Source of the DNA: a bacterium | GTDB taxonomy: Bacteria; Acidobacteriota; Polarisedimenticolia; Polarisedimenticolales; Polarisedimenticolaceae | Length of the DNA stretch: 64,000 nt | NCBI GenBank assembly: GCA_024226515.1 | Contig: JAAELQ010000046.1 | Location: 33,246 to 97,245 of the forward strand | Direction: 5' to 3' | In this document: positions 1-9,500 of the stretch, in pieces | Numbering within the stretch: position 1 is the first letter of the stretch | How the letters are laid out: every line of letters starts with the position of its first letter | Program-made: the position numbers and the translations under genes | The notes under the pieces: generated by a model | Databases searched by the model: none | What the model saw: the letters and a program-made list of their open reading frames with translations, nothing else | Told to the model about the DNA's origin: nothing

Positions 1-1
1 G

Positions 2-616
2 CTGGCGCTCGAGCGCGCGGTCGACGTCGCGCTGGCCACGATGGGCAACGCGGCGCGCGAGCGCTCGTCCGACGGGCTGCATCACCTGGCCGGCGTGACC
101 AGCGGCGCGCTCGGCGGGTTCTTCGGCCTGCCCGGACTGGCGATGGAGCTGCCGGTGACGACCGTCGTCATGCTGCGTTCGATCGGCGACATCGCGCGCA
201 GCGAGGGGCACGACCTGGGCGATCCCGCCACTCGCCTGGCGTGCCTCGAGGTGTTCGCCCTCGGCGGTCCGTCGTCCGCGGACGACGGCACCGAGAGCGG
301 CTACTTCGCCGTGCGCGCGGCGCTGACGAAGCTGTTCTCCGACGCCGTGCAGCACGTGGCGCAGAAGGGGGTCGGCAGCCGCTCGAGTCCGGTGCTGGTC
401 AAGTTCATGGAGCGCGTCGCCACGCGATTCGGAATCGTCGTGGAGGAGAAGGTCGCGCTGGAGTGGCTCCCGGTCGTCGGGGCGGTCAGCGGAGCACTTG
501 TAAACAGCGTGTTCATGGGCCATTTCCAGAACACCGCGCGAGGGCACTTCGTCGTGCGCCGGCTCGAGGCGATCCACGGAGCCGACACGGTGCGCCGGGC
601 CTACGACAGCCTCTGA
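2..616 (+). CDS. EcsC family protein, C-terminal part (truncated by window start)
   Basis: The open frame runs in from the window edge, so the true start lies outside; the first internal Met is at 41. The visible protein is Gly- and Ala-rich, with an EcsC-like core: a segment around 'GVTSGALGGFFGLPGLA' followed by a helix with 'TTVVMLRSIGDIARSEG', and a later 'VVGAVSGALVNSVFMGHF' stretch. EcsC-family proteins are poorly characterised; the name comes from a gene beside an ABC transporter in Bacillus, and no enzymatic role is established. Hydrophobic stretches suggest membrane association. It ends 61 bases before the M16 peptidase gene, which has its own strong ribosome site. Assignment is by remembered family pattern. 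Confidence 0.7.
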   Translation: MALERAVDVALATMGNAARERSSDGLHHLAGVTSGALGGFFGLPGLAMELPVTTVVMLRSIGDIARSEGHDLGDPATRLACLEVFALGGPSSADDGTESGYFAVRAALTKLFSDAVQHVAQKGVGSRSSPVLVKFMERVATRFGIVVEEKVALEWLPVVGAVSGALVNSVFMGHFQNTARGHFVVRRLEAIHGADTVRRAYDSL

Positions 617-666
617 TAGACTGCTCGCGTTCCCGCAAAAAAACCGAAGCATTGATCCGGATCTCT

Positions 667-675
667 AGGAGGGGG
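667..675 (+). promoter_or_regulatory. Strong Shine-Dalgarno site of the M16 peptidase gene
   Basis: AGGAGGGGG lies just before the ATG at 678 and fixes the start of the M16 gene. The Met at 678 is followed by a convincing signal peptide. Confidence 0.7.
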
Positions 676-677
676 AT

Positions 678-3497
678 ATGCGCTTTCTCACCGATCGCGG
701 GGCGGCGACCGCCGGCCTGCTGTTAGCCCTGTTCGTTCTCGGTGCCGTGGCATCGACGGCTCAGGCCGGCGATGCGATGGAGATCGACATCCCGCACGAG
801 ACGTTCGTGCTCGGCAACGGCCTGACGCTGATCGTGCACGAGGACCGCAAGGCGCCGATCGTCGCGGTCAACGTCTGGTACCACGTCGGATCGAAGAACG
901 AGAAGCCCGGCCGCACCGGCTTCGCTCATCTGTTCGAGCACCTGATGTTCAACGGTAGTGAGAACTTCGACGACGACTACTTCCAGGCCATGGCGCGCAT
1001 CGGCGCGACGGACCTCAACGGCACGACCAACAACGACCGGACGAATTACTTCCAGAACGTCCCGACCTCCGCGATCGACTCGGCGCTGTGGATGGAGTCC
1101 GACCGCATGGGCCACCTGCTCGGCGTGGTGACGCAGGAGAAGCTCGACGAGCAGCGCGGCGTCGTGCAGAACGAGAAGCGCCAGGGCGAGAACCAGCCGT
1201 ACGCCAAGAGCCGCGAGCTGATCACCAAGTCCTGCTACCCGGAAGGCCACCCGTACTCGTGGACCGTGATCGGCTCGATGGACGACCTCGACGCCGCCGC
1301 GCTCGACGACGTGCACCAGTGGTTCAAGGGCTACTACGGCGCGGCCAACGCGGTCGTGGTCGTCGCCGGCGACATCGACGCCAAGACGGCCAAGGCCAAG
1401 GTCGAACGTTTCTTCGGCGACATACCCTCGGGGCCGCCGGTCGATCGACCGGACATCGAGGTCGCCAAGCGCAGCGAGTCCACTCGCACCGTCGTGCAGG
1501 ACCGCGTGCCGCACGCGCGCATCTACAAGGTGTGGAACGTGCCGCAGTTCGCCAGCCACGACCACGAGCTGCTGGAGCTGGTCTCGGGCGTACTCACCTC
1601 CGGCAAGAACTCGCGACTCTACAAGCGGCTGGTGTACGACGAGCAGATCGCGCGCAGCGTCACCTCGTACGTCGGCAGCCGCGAGATCGGCAGCCTGTTC
1701 CAGGTTATCGCCACCGCGCAGCCCGGAGTCGATCTGGCCCAGGTCGAGGCGGCGGTCGACGAGGAGCTCGCACGCCTGATCGCCGAGGGCCCGACCGCAG
1801 AGGAGCTCGAGCGCGTCAAGACGGACAACGTCGCCGGCTTCATCCGCGGCATCGAGCGCATCGGCGGCTTCGGCGGCAAGTCGGACATCCTGGCCTACAG
1901 CCAGGTCTACGGCGGACGCTCGGATTACTACAAGACCGCGCTGGCTTACCAGCGCGAGGCGACCGCGGCCGACGTGCAGCGCGTCGCGCGCGACTGGCTC
2001 TCCGCGGGGGACTTCAACCTCGAGATCCATCCCTTCCCGCAGTACGCGCACGCCGAGGCGAGCGACGTCGATCGCTCGAAGCTGCCCGAGCCGGGCGAGC
2101 CGCCGAAGGCGCAGTTCGTCAAGCTCGATCGCGCCACGCTGTCCAACGGGATGAAGCTGATCGTCGCCTCGCGGCACGCGACGCCGATCGTCGACTTCGA
2201 CCTGTTGATCGACGCCGGGTACGCCGCGGACAAGGGCGCGGCCCCGGGTACGGCGAAGCTGGCGATGGACATGCTCGACGAGGGGGCGGGGAGCCGCGAC
2301 GCGCTGGAGATCGCCGACGCCCTGACGCGGCTCGGTGCCGAGCTGGGGACGGGCTCCAACCTCGACATGTCCAGCGTCTCGCTGTCCGCGATCAAGGCCA
2401 ACCTCGACGAGTCGCTGGAGCTGTACGCCGACGTGATCCTGAAACCGACGTTCCCCGAGAACGAGTTCGATCGGCTGAAGAAACAGCAGCTGACCACGAT
2501 CGAGTCGGAGAAGTCGCAGCCCGTGTCGATGGCGCTGCGCGTCTTCCCCGGCCTGCTCTACGGCCGCGACCACGCGTACGGGACGCCGTTCACCGGATCC
2601 GGATCCGCGGATACGGTGTCGAGGCTGACGCGCAAGGACCTCCAGCAGTTCCACGGCACCTGGTTCAAGCCGAACAACGCGACGCTGGTCGTCGTCGGCG
2701 ACACCACGATGTCCGAGATCAAGCCCAAGCTCGAAAAGCTGTTCAAGGGCTGGAAGAAGGGCAACACGCCGAAGAAGGACATCTCGACCGTCGCGCAGAA
2801 GTCCGGCGCCGAGGTGTACCTGATCGACAAGCCCGGCGCGATCCAGTCCGTGATCTTCGCCGGCCACGTGGCCCCGCCGCGCGGCGCGGGCGACGACGTC
2901 GCCGCCGAGACGATGAACACGATCCTCGGCGGCTCGTTCATCTCGCGGCTGAACATGAACCTGCGCGAGGACAAGCACTGGTCCTACGGCGCGCGCACGT
3001 TGCTGCTCGACGCTCGGGGGCAGCGGCCGTTCCTGGCCTTCGCCCCGGTGCAGACGGACAAGACCAAGGAGTCGATGATCGAGATCCAGAAGGAGCTCGA
3101 CGGCATCCGCGGCGGCAAGCCGGTGACCGCCGCCGAGCTGTCCAAGATCAAGAACAAGAAGGTGCTGGAGCTGCCCGGGTCGTGGGAGACCAACGGAGCG
3201 GTGCTCGGCTCGATCACCGAGATCGTGCGCTTCGACCTCAACGACGGCTACTTCGACACCTACGCCGACAAGGTGAGCGGGCTGTCGCTGGAGCAGGTCT
3301 CGGGCGCGGCCGCGGCGATCGTCCAGCCGGACAAGCTGGTCTGGGTCATCGTGGGCGATCGCGAGAAGATCGAGGCCGGCATCCGCGAGCTGGGCTACGG
3401 CGAGATCAAGCTGATGGACGCCGACGGCAACCAGGTCGACGGCACGCGCACCGCGTCGCAGGCGAAGGGCGTTGATCGGGCCGCGGCCGGCTCCTGA
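678..3497 (+). CDS. Secreted M16 family zinc metallopeptidase (two-domain, 939 aa)
   Basis: Residues 1-30 form a signal peptide with an Ala-rich cleavage region (STAQAGDA). The first M16 domain carries the inverted zinc motif H84-L-F-E87-H88 inside 'FAHLFEHLMFNG', and the third ligand is probably E166 in 'VVQNEKRQ', 77 residues after H88 as the family requires. The second half repeats the fold from about residue 480 ('ATLSNGMKLIVASRH') but has no HxxEH, so it is the inactive partner domain. Known family members are clamshell peptidases that cut peptides in the periplasm or act like mitochondrial processing peptidase. A rho-independent terminator follows at 3523, so the gene is probably a single transcription unit. 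Length and both halves are typical of bacterial two-domain M16B enzymes. Confidence 0.93.
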   Translation: MRFLTDRGAATAGLLLALFVLGAVASTAQAGDAMEIDIPHETFVLGNGLTLIVHEDRKAPIVAVNVWYHVGSKNEKPGRTGFAHLFEHLMFNGSENFDDDYFQAMARIGATDLNGTTNNDRTNYFQNVPTSAIDSALWMESDRMGHLLGVVTQEKLDEQRGVVQNEKRQGENQPYAKSRELITKSCYPEGHPYSWTVIGSMDDLDAAALDDVHQWFKGYYGAANAVVVVAGDIDAKTAKAKVERFFGDIPSGPPVDRPDIEVAKRSESTRTVVQDRVPHARIYKVWNVPQFASHDHELLELVSGVLTSGKNSRLYKRLVYDEQIARSVTSYVGSREIGSLFQVIATAQPGVDLAQVEAAVDEELARLIAEGPTAEELERVKTDNVAGFIRGIERIGGFGGKSDILAYSQVYGGRSDYYKTALAYQREATAADVQRVARDWLSAGDFNLEIHPFPQYAHAEASDVDRSKLPEPGEPPKAQFVKLDRATLSNGMKLIVASRHATPIVDFDLLIDAGYAADKGAAPGTAKLAMDMLDEGAGSRDALEIADALTRLGAELGTGSNLDMSSVSLSAIKANLDESLELYADVILKPTFPENEFDRLKKQQLTTIESEKSQPVSMALRVFPGLLYGRDHAYGTPFTGSGSADTVSRLTRKDLQQFHGTWFKPNNATLVVVGDTTMSEIKPKLEKLFKGWKKGNTPKKDISTVAQKSGAEVYLIDKPGAIQSVIFAGHVAPPRGAGDDVAAETMNTILGGSFISRLNMNLREDKHWSYGARTLLLDARGQRPFLAFAPVQTDKTKESMIEIQKELDGIRGGKPVTAAELSKIKNKKVLELPGSWETNGAVLGSITEIVRFDLNDGYFDTYADKVSGLSLEQVSGAAAAIVQPDKLVWVIVGDREKIEAGIRELGYGEIKLMDADGNQVDGTRTASQAKGVDRAAAGS

Positions 3498-3522
3498 TCT
3501 CACGCCTACGACCGATCTTCGA

Positions 3523-3552
3523 GGCCGGGCGCCCAGGGTGCCCGGCCTTTTT
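3523..3552 (+). terminator. Rho-independent terminator after the M16 peptidase
   Basis: GGCCGGGC (3523-3530) pairs perfectly with GCCCGGCC (3540-3547) across a 9-nt loop and is followed at once by five T residues. It lies 26 bases after the M16 stop codon and separates this gene from the secreted paralog pair downstream. Confidence 0.85.
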
Positions 3553-3636
3553 CTCGCCCTGACGGTTCGGGGCTCGCCCCTGCAACGTGGTTTTGACGCC
3601 TATCCCGCCGTACGGTCATTCTGAAGAGGGGCACGG

Positions 3637-6450
3637 ATGGGGAAAGGGCCGGATTTCCGTCGATGGTTCCGCAGCGCGGCCGCCGTGGCGCTCGGCGCGA
3701 CCCTTGCGTTCGGCGCAGCGGAGAGGGACGGGGCGCGCTCGATCGACCCGCCCGCCACACTGGAGGACATCTTCGGCAAGACCGGAGACCGGTTCCAGGC
3801 GGGCCTCGGCATCCTCAACTTCGAGAAAGTGCGGGCCGGGGACCCGGACCCGGCGTCCGGATACGGGGTCGGCGTCGACGACATGGTGATCGAATGGCGT
3901 GAGTTCGGCCTCGTGCCGGACGAGACCGACTGCTCCCTCGCAGGACAGTGCGCCGTGGTCAAACTGGAGACAGGCAGTTATTACGAACGCAGCCCGCTCG
4001 TGGAACTGACCGTGATCGACGGTTCGCACGACCACAACACCGACTGCGACCTCGACGGCGTGGGTGACGGGGTCGCCAACTGCGACGCGGACGCCAATCT
4101 CGAGATCTCCGTCGAGGTCCAGACCGAGGCGGAGTTGAACCCCGGCGAGCGCCTGCTGCTGAAAGAGACGGTCCCGGGATCGGGCGTCTACACCGGGACG
4201 GTCCCCGTCTCGGTGTCGTACGACGTCCCCGGCACGCTGTTCGCGCAGGTCGCCGGAACCGACAACCCGACCGTGTTGGCCACCTATCTCGACAACAACG
4301 ACGGCACCTGCGCGCCGCCCGCGACGTGCAAGTGCCTCAACGACGTGGACCCCGCCGCGCAGGGTGACGTGCAGGCGGCGGCCACGATCTTCTTGACCGC
4401 GGGCAATGTCATCGTCACGTCGACCCTGCTGTCGGACAACGGCGACGACGACGGATGGGCCGACACCAACGAGACGGTCGAGATGCGACTTCAGCTCTCC
4501 AACAAGACGGGCGTGGACCTGACGGGCTGCACGGCACGCCTGACGTCGGGCGATCCGAAGATCGACTGCATCGTCGATTCGTTCGCGAACGTCGGCTCGA
4601 TCGACGAGGGAAAGGACGTGCTGGCCGCGGACGCGTTCCGCTTCCACGTCGCCGCGACGGCCGACCGCACGACGGCGGGCCTCGACGACCTCGAGCTGTT
4701 CGAGGCCTCGTTCGGCGTTCTCGTGCAGTGCGACCAGTTCGACGTGGTCACGATGCCGCAGACCGTGACGATCGATCTCGACCTCAGCGCCACGGGTGGC
4801 TCCGATCCCACGACCTACCTCGAGGGCTTCGAGGTCGCCTCCGGCCTCGGATCGTTCACCACGATGAACCTGGACTTCGGCGCGCTCACCGGGGATCCTC
4901 TGGTCAACTCGGACGGAAAGCGTTGCCAGTACAGCGACCCTGACTGGATTTACTCCAACTCGTACGGCGCAATCACGGACTGCTTCGTCGGCCCGACGGC
5001 GGCGGCCGCGGACGCCTATCGCTGGCAGGTGCATCGGCCGAGCGACATCGATGGCGGCAGGGCCTTCTCCGGAACGCGCTCGCTCTACATGGGCATCTTC
5101 GGCTCCGTCGCCGACGAGCACACGACCCCGTTTGCGTCCCTCGAGGCGGTCGGTGCGGCGGACCCGATCAACCTCGGCTGGGACGGAGTGGCGCCGCAGA
5201 TGAGCTTGCGCCACCAGATCAGTCTGATCGACAGCCGCAGCGTGGGCGCACCACGCGGAGAGGCGGCCGATCGCGCGGTCGTTCACGTCCAACTTGCCGA
5301 CGGGACAGGAAACGGATTCGGCGAGTGGGTCAAGCTCGAGCCGTACCAGAACGTCTACGACCAGCAGGGTACGGACAACTACACCAACTGCCTGTTCGAC
5401 CCCGACGACGACGGCAACACCGAGGACGACTTCTTCGACCCGAGCGATCCCGACCGACGCATCGGGCCGTCCTCGATGTGCTTCCCCGCATTCTCGTGGG
5501 TCTACCTGGGGGACACGTTCAGCCCGTTCAGCGCCGAGCGGCTGGGCAACGCGGAGGGGCCCGGCGAACCGGGCAGCCTCGGTCTCGGGACGTGGATCGA
5601 GTCCCGCTTCGACCTGGCCCGCTTCCGCGGACGCCGCATCCGGCCGCGGTTCATCACCTCGGGCATCAAGTTCGGTTCGTTCGCGAGTTACGAGCAGCTG
5701 TTCGGCTTCAACCCCGACCCGGGGGACGACGGCTGGTGGATCGACGACGTCGAGATCACGCACACGCTGCAGAGCCCGGCCACGATCGTGAACGACGACT
5801 CCGACAACGGCGCGTTGCCGGGCTGCGGAACGACGTGCGACGGTGTGACCGCGGTCCTCGCCCTGGACCCCGCGGCGACGCTCGGCGCCCCCGGGCGGCC
5901 GGTAGAGCTGGACGCGTCCGCATCGTTCGCGGCCGACGGCCGTTGCCTGGACGGAACGCTGCAGTATCGCTTCTCGAGCGATCTCGACGGACTGCTGCGC
6001 GACTACACGGACGATGCGCTGCTGATCGATGCGCCCCTGCTCGCGACGACCTACACGGTCGACGTGCGTTGCTCGTCGGATGCGACCTGCAACGGCTCGG
6101 ACAGCCGACTTCTCGCCATCGCATGTCCCACGGGGCCCGGGCTCGCGATCTCGTTCGCGGACGAGACCGCGTTCGGCTGGAACAGCGGCGTCGACAAGTG
6201 GCTCTTCGCGCAGGGGATGTTGTCGACGCTCGACGCCGATCGGACCCCGTCCGCGTCCGGCACGACCTCGTCCGACTGCTCCGCGCCGGGAGGCGGCGCG
6301 CATTGCGTCACGGACGTGATTCCCGAGCCTGGCGACGGGGCCTGGTGGCTCGTGCGGCCCTTCGGCACGCTGGACGAGTTGTGCAACCTGACCTGGTCGT
6401 CCGGCGGGGTCGCGGAGCATCCCGGGAGGGACGACTCCGACCTGCCCTAG
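3637..6450 (+). CDS. Large secreted Cys-rich protein, protease-less paralog of the next gene
   Basis: The protein has 937 residues. Residues 1-30 look like a signal peptide (basic start, then 'AAAVALGATLAFGAA'). From L42 to the C-terminus it aligns almost without gaps to residues 1629-2522 of the subtilisin-type protein encoded next; both end in the same block ('CVTD', 'GDGAWWLVRPFGTLDE', 'CNLTWSSGG', 'GSDLP/DSDLP'). Visible features are an Asp-rich calcium-loop-like stretch near residue 130 ('DTDCDLDGVGDGV') and many paired Cys. No catalytic motif or C-terminal anchor is seen. It looks like a stand-alone copy of the C-terminal module of the neighbouring protease, given its own export signal. 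Function is unknown; an extracellular adhesion or substrate-binding role is only a guess. Confidence 0.85.
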   Translation: MGKGPDFRRWFRSAAAVALGATLAFGAAERDGARSIDPPATLEDIFGKTGDRFQAGLGILNFEKVRAGDPDPASGYGVGVDDMVIEWREFGLVPDETDCSLAGQCAVVKLETGSYYERSPLVELTVIDGSHDHNTDCDLDGVGDGVANCDADANLEISVEVQTEAELNPGERLLLKETVPGSGVYTGTVPVSVSYDVPGTLFAQVAGTDNPTVLATYLDNNDGTCAPPATCKCLNDVDPAAQGDVQAAATIFLTAGNVIVTSTLLSDNGDDDGWADTNETVEMRLQLSNKTGVDLTGCTARLTSGDPKIDCIVDSFANVGSIDEGKDVLAADAFRFHVAATADRTTAGLDDLELFEASFGVLVQCDQFDVVTMPQTVTIDLDLSATGGSDPTTYLEGFEVASGLGSFTTMNLDFGALTGDPLVNSDGKRCQYSDPDWIYSNSYGAITDCFVGPTAAAADAYRWQVHRPSDIDGGRAFSGTRSLYMGIFGSVADEHTTPFASLEAVGAADPINLGWDGVAPQMSLRHQISLIDSRSVGAPRGEAADRAVVHVQLADGTGNGFGEWVKLEPYQNVYDQQGTDNYTNCLFDPDDDGNTEDDFFDPSDPDRRIGPSSMCFPAFSWVYLGDTFSPFSAERLGNAEGPGEPGSLGLGTWIESRFDLARFRGRRIRPRFITSGIKFGSFASYEQLFGFNPDPGDDGWWIDDVEITHTLQSPATIVNDDSDNGALPGCGTTCDGVTAVLALDPAATLGAPGRPVELDASASFAADGRCLDGTLQYRFSSDLDGLLRDYTDDALLIDAPLLATTYTVDVRCSSDATCNGSDSRLLAIACPTGPGLAISFADETAFGWNSGVDKWLFAQGMLSTLDADRTPSASGTTSSDCSAPGGGAHCVTDVIPEPGDGAWWLVRPFGTLDELCNLTWSSGGVAEHPGRDDSDLP

Positions 6451-6536
6451 CGGGTCTTCCTCCGTTGCCTGCCCCTCCCGCAGCCGTTTCGCGCCTATCC
6501 TGAGTGTAGGAAGCACCAGGTCGAGGAGGAGAAGGC

Positions 6537-9500
6537 ATGTGCGCTCTCGCGTTCCGGATCGCTGGGGGCGCGCTCTGCGCGCTGTTGCTGACCTCGGTGG
6601 CTGCCGCCCCGCTGCTCGAACGGCGGGAGCGCGCGGCCGAGCCCACTCGCGAATCCGACCTCGCCGCGGGCCGCTCCGGACGCGCGCCGACCTACGCGCG
6701 CGGGAGCTACGCGTGGCCGTACGCCACGGGACCGGCCTACGGCAACGTCTCCGCGCGCGAAACCCGCCTTCCCGGTGTCCTGCACACGCCGGTGGGCGCG
6801 CTGCGCCTGGACGATCCGCAGCTGCGCCTGCCGCAGGAGTTGACGACGCGCAACCGGCTGGATCTCGGCGGCGAGCAGTACTTCGTCGTCCAGCTGGACC
6901 CGGAGGCGCTGAAGCTGGGCGCCGGCGCCGAGCTGCTGCGTGAGGTCGAGAATCTCGGCGGCGCGATCGTGCGTCACGTACCGGTCTCCGCCGTGATCGC
7001 ACGCCTGGATGCCGCGGGGCACGAGCTCGCGCGAACGAGCCCGGCCGTACTGCGCGTCGAGCCGTACCACGCGGCGCTGAAGCTCGACCCACGGATCGGC
7101 CGCGTGCCGCTGCGCGACCCGATCAAGGCGCTGTCCGACGTGTACGAGCTGGAAGTCGCGCTGTTCCCCGGCGAGCCGACGGCCGACGCGGTGCGCGAGA
7201 TCGAGGCGCTGGGCGGCAGCGTGAAGCACGTCTGGGGCCGCGTCCTGATCGCGTCGCTGCACCGTGCGAAGCTGGCCGAGCTGGCCTCGGTCGAGGCGGT
7301 GGAGCGCGTGCTCGAGCACATCGCGCCGTCGCCGCACGGCGAGGAGACGACGACCACGATCCAGACCGGAGCCTGGCGCAACGGCGCGCTGCCGTACCAC
7401 GCGGCCGGCATCCGCGGCGGCGGGCAGGTGCTGATGTTGCTCGACACCGGCATCCAGCTCGACGCGCGCGACCTGTCCGACACGGCGACGACGCCGGGCA
7501 CGCCGGGCACGGACTGCGCGAACAACGCCGCCGCCGACTGCGTGCACCGCAAGGTGCTGCTGTACAAGACGACGGGCGACTTCGGCGGACGCGGCGATCT
7601 GCAGGGTTGCGACACGCCGTATCTCGGCGGCTTCACCCACGGCCACGCCGTCGCCGCGACCGCGGGCGGCTGGGCCTCGGACGGTCTGCCGGACAGCTAC
7701 TGCGCGAACCCGCCCTGCAGCGGTGTGACGGCGTCCAACCCGGAGGGCTCCTCCGATCGCTGGAAGCTCGACGGCGTCGCGCCCGAGGTGCGCTTCGTGG
7801 TCTACGATGCGCAGTTCACGCCCGCCACCGGCGCCTGCACGGACCCGCTGAACGACACGCTCGAGCCGGGCGACCTGTACTCCGGCGGCGCGACGGGCTC
7901 GATGGGCGACTCCCACATGACCCACGGAGCGCGCGTGTACAACTTCTCCTGGGGCTCACCGGGCAACGGCTACACGACGAACGCCTCGAAGATCGACCAG
8001 TTCGTCTTCGACAAGGCCGACGCCGCGGTGTTCGTCTCCGTCGGAAACTCCGCGGTCGACGCCGATGAGGACGGTGTACCCGACGCGGGCACGCTCCACG
8101 CGCCCGCGACGGCGAAGAACGTCGTCGCGATCGGCGCCTCCGGAACGGCGAACGATCTCGGGGCCGGGGGCGGCCCCGAGAGCCGCGCGGTTCTCTCCTC
8201 GGTCGGTCCGGCGCCCGGCGGGCGCATCGCGCCGCTGTTGATGGCGCCCGGCGAGGACTTCGGCGACGACGAGAACCTGGGCATCGACGGCGAGATCAGC
8301 TGCCGCTCGGGCGACACGGATCAGGCATCACCCGTCGAGTGCGACCTGCGCGCCGGGGGCACGGGGACGAGCCACGCCGCGGCCGCGGCATCGGGCGCGG
8401 CGCTGCTGGCGCGCGACTGGCTGGCCCAGGGCTTCTACCCCGACGGAACGACGGACGACCCGGACAACGCGTCCGATCGCGTCGCCGAGCCGTCGGCCGC
8501 GCTGATCAAGGCGCTGCTGATCAACTCGGCGGAGTTCATGGACGGGCAGAACCTGACGCGCCGCTTTCGCTTCAACCGCGAGCAGGGCTACGGCCGGATC
8601 CGGCTCGACAACGTGTTGCCGCTCGAGGGTCACGCGTCGAGCCCGACGGCGACGCTCGTCGTCGACGGCGGCGTGGACGGCAACCCGCTGGACGTCGCGG
8701 GCCTCGACGGCACGCTCGACGCGGTGGGCGGCGAGACGCACAGCGGCAGCTTCACCGTGGTCGACGCGGGGCAGGAGCTGCGCGTCGCGCTGGCCTGGGT
8801 CGAGCCGCCCGGCGCCGCGCTGATCAATAACCTCAACCTCGAGCTGCTGTCGCCCTCGGGGCGGCTGTACCACGGCAACTACTACAACGACGACGACCGC
8901 GACGGCGTCGTGAACCTCACCACGGAGGACTGCCCGGCGTTCGACGGGACCGTCGGCGCGAGCAAGCCCGACTCCGCTGCGTGGAGCCTGCCCGCCTGCC
9001 TGCGGCAGGACGCGACGCTCTCGCCGCACGACCATGCGAACCCGACCGAGGCGATCCACCTGACGCCGGACCTCGACGGCGACGGCGCGGCGGATGCCGA
9101 CCCGTCGGACGACTCGCAGGTCGAGGTCGGGGCGTGGACCGTGCGCGTGGTCGCCCCGGGCGGCGACGCCGACCCCGCTCAGCGCTACGCGCTGGTCGTG
9201 ACGGGCGGGCTCGGCTCGCGTTCCTCGATCCGTCTCGACCGCGCGGCGTACGGCTGCGACGACAAGCTGGTCGTCGAGGTGCACGAGGCGGAGGAGGACC
9301 CGGATGCCCTCGACCCCGTCGCCGGGCTGACCCCGTCCGCGATCGCCGAGCGCGTCGTGCTGCAGGTGCTGGACGGCGCAGCGGTCGTCGACGAGGAGTC
9401 GCTGGGCTTCGCGCAGCCGTCGCCGTCGGCGCTAGTGTTTCGCTCTGCTCCGGTCGAGCTGTCGGGCGCGACGGCGCAGCAGCCGGGCAACGGCGTGCTC

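Noticed and set aside
723..3503. Very long open frames antisense to real genes (also 3616-7092 reverse, 30049-33066 forward, 9432-11990 reverse)
   Set aside because: Their translations are Arg/Ala/Gly/Val-rich without motifs, and the opposite strand carries a recognisable protein; they are a by-product of high GC codon use.
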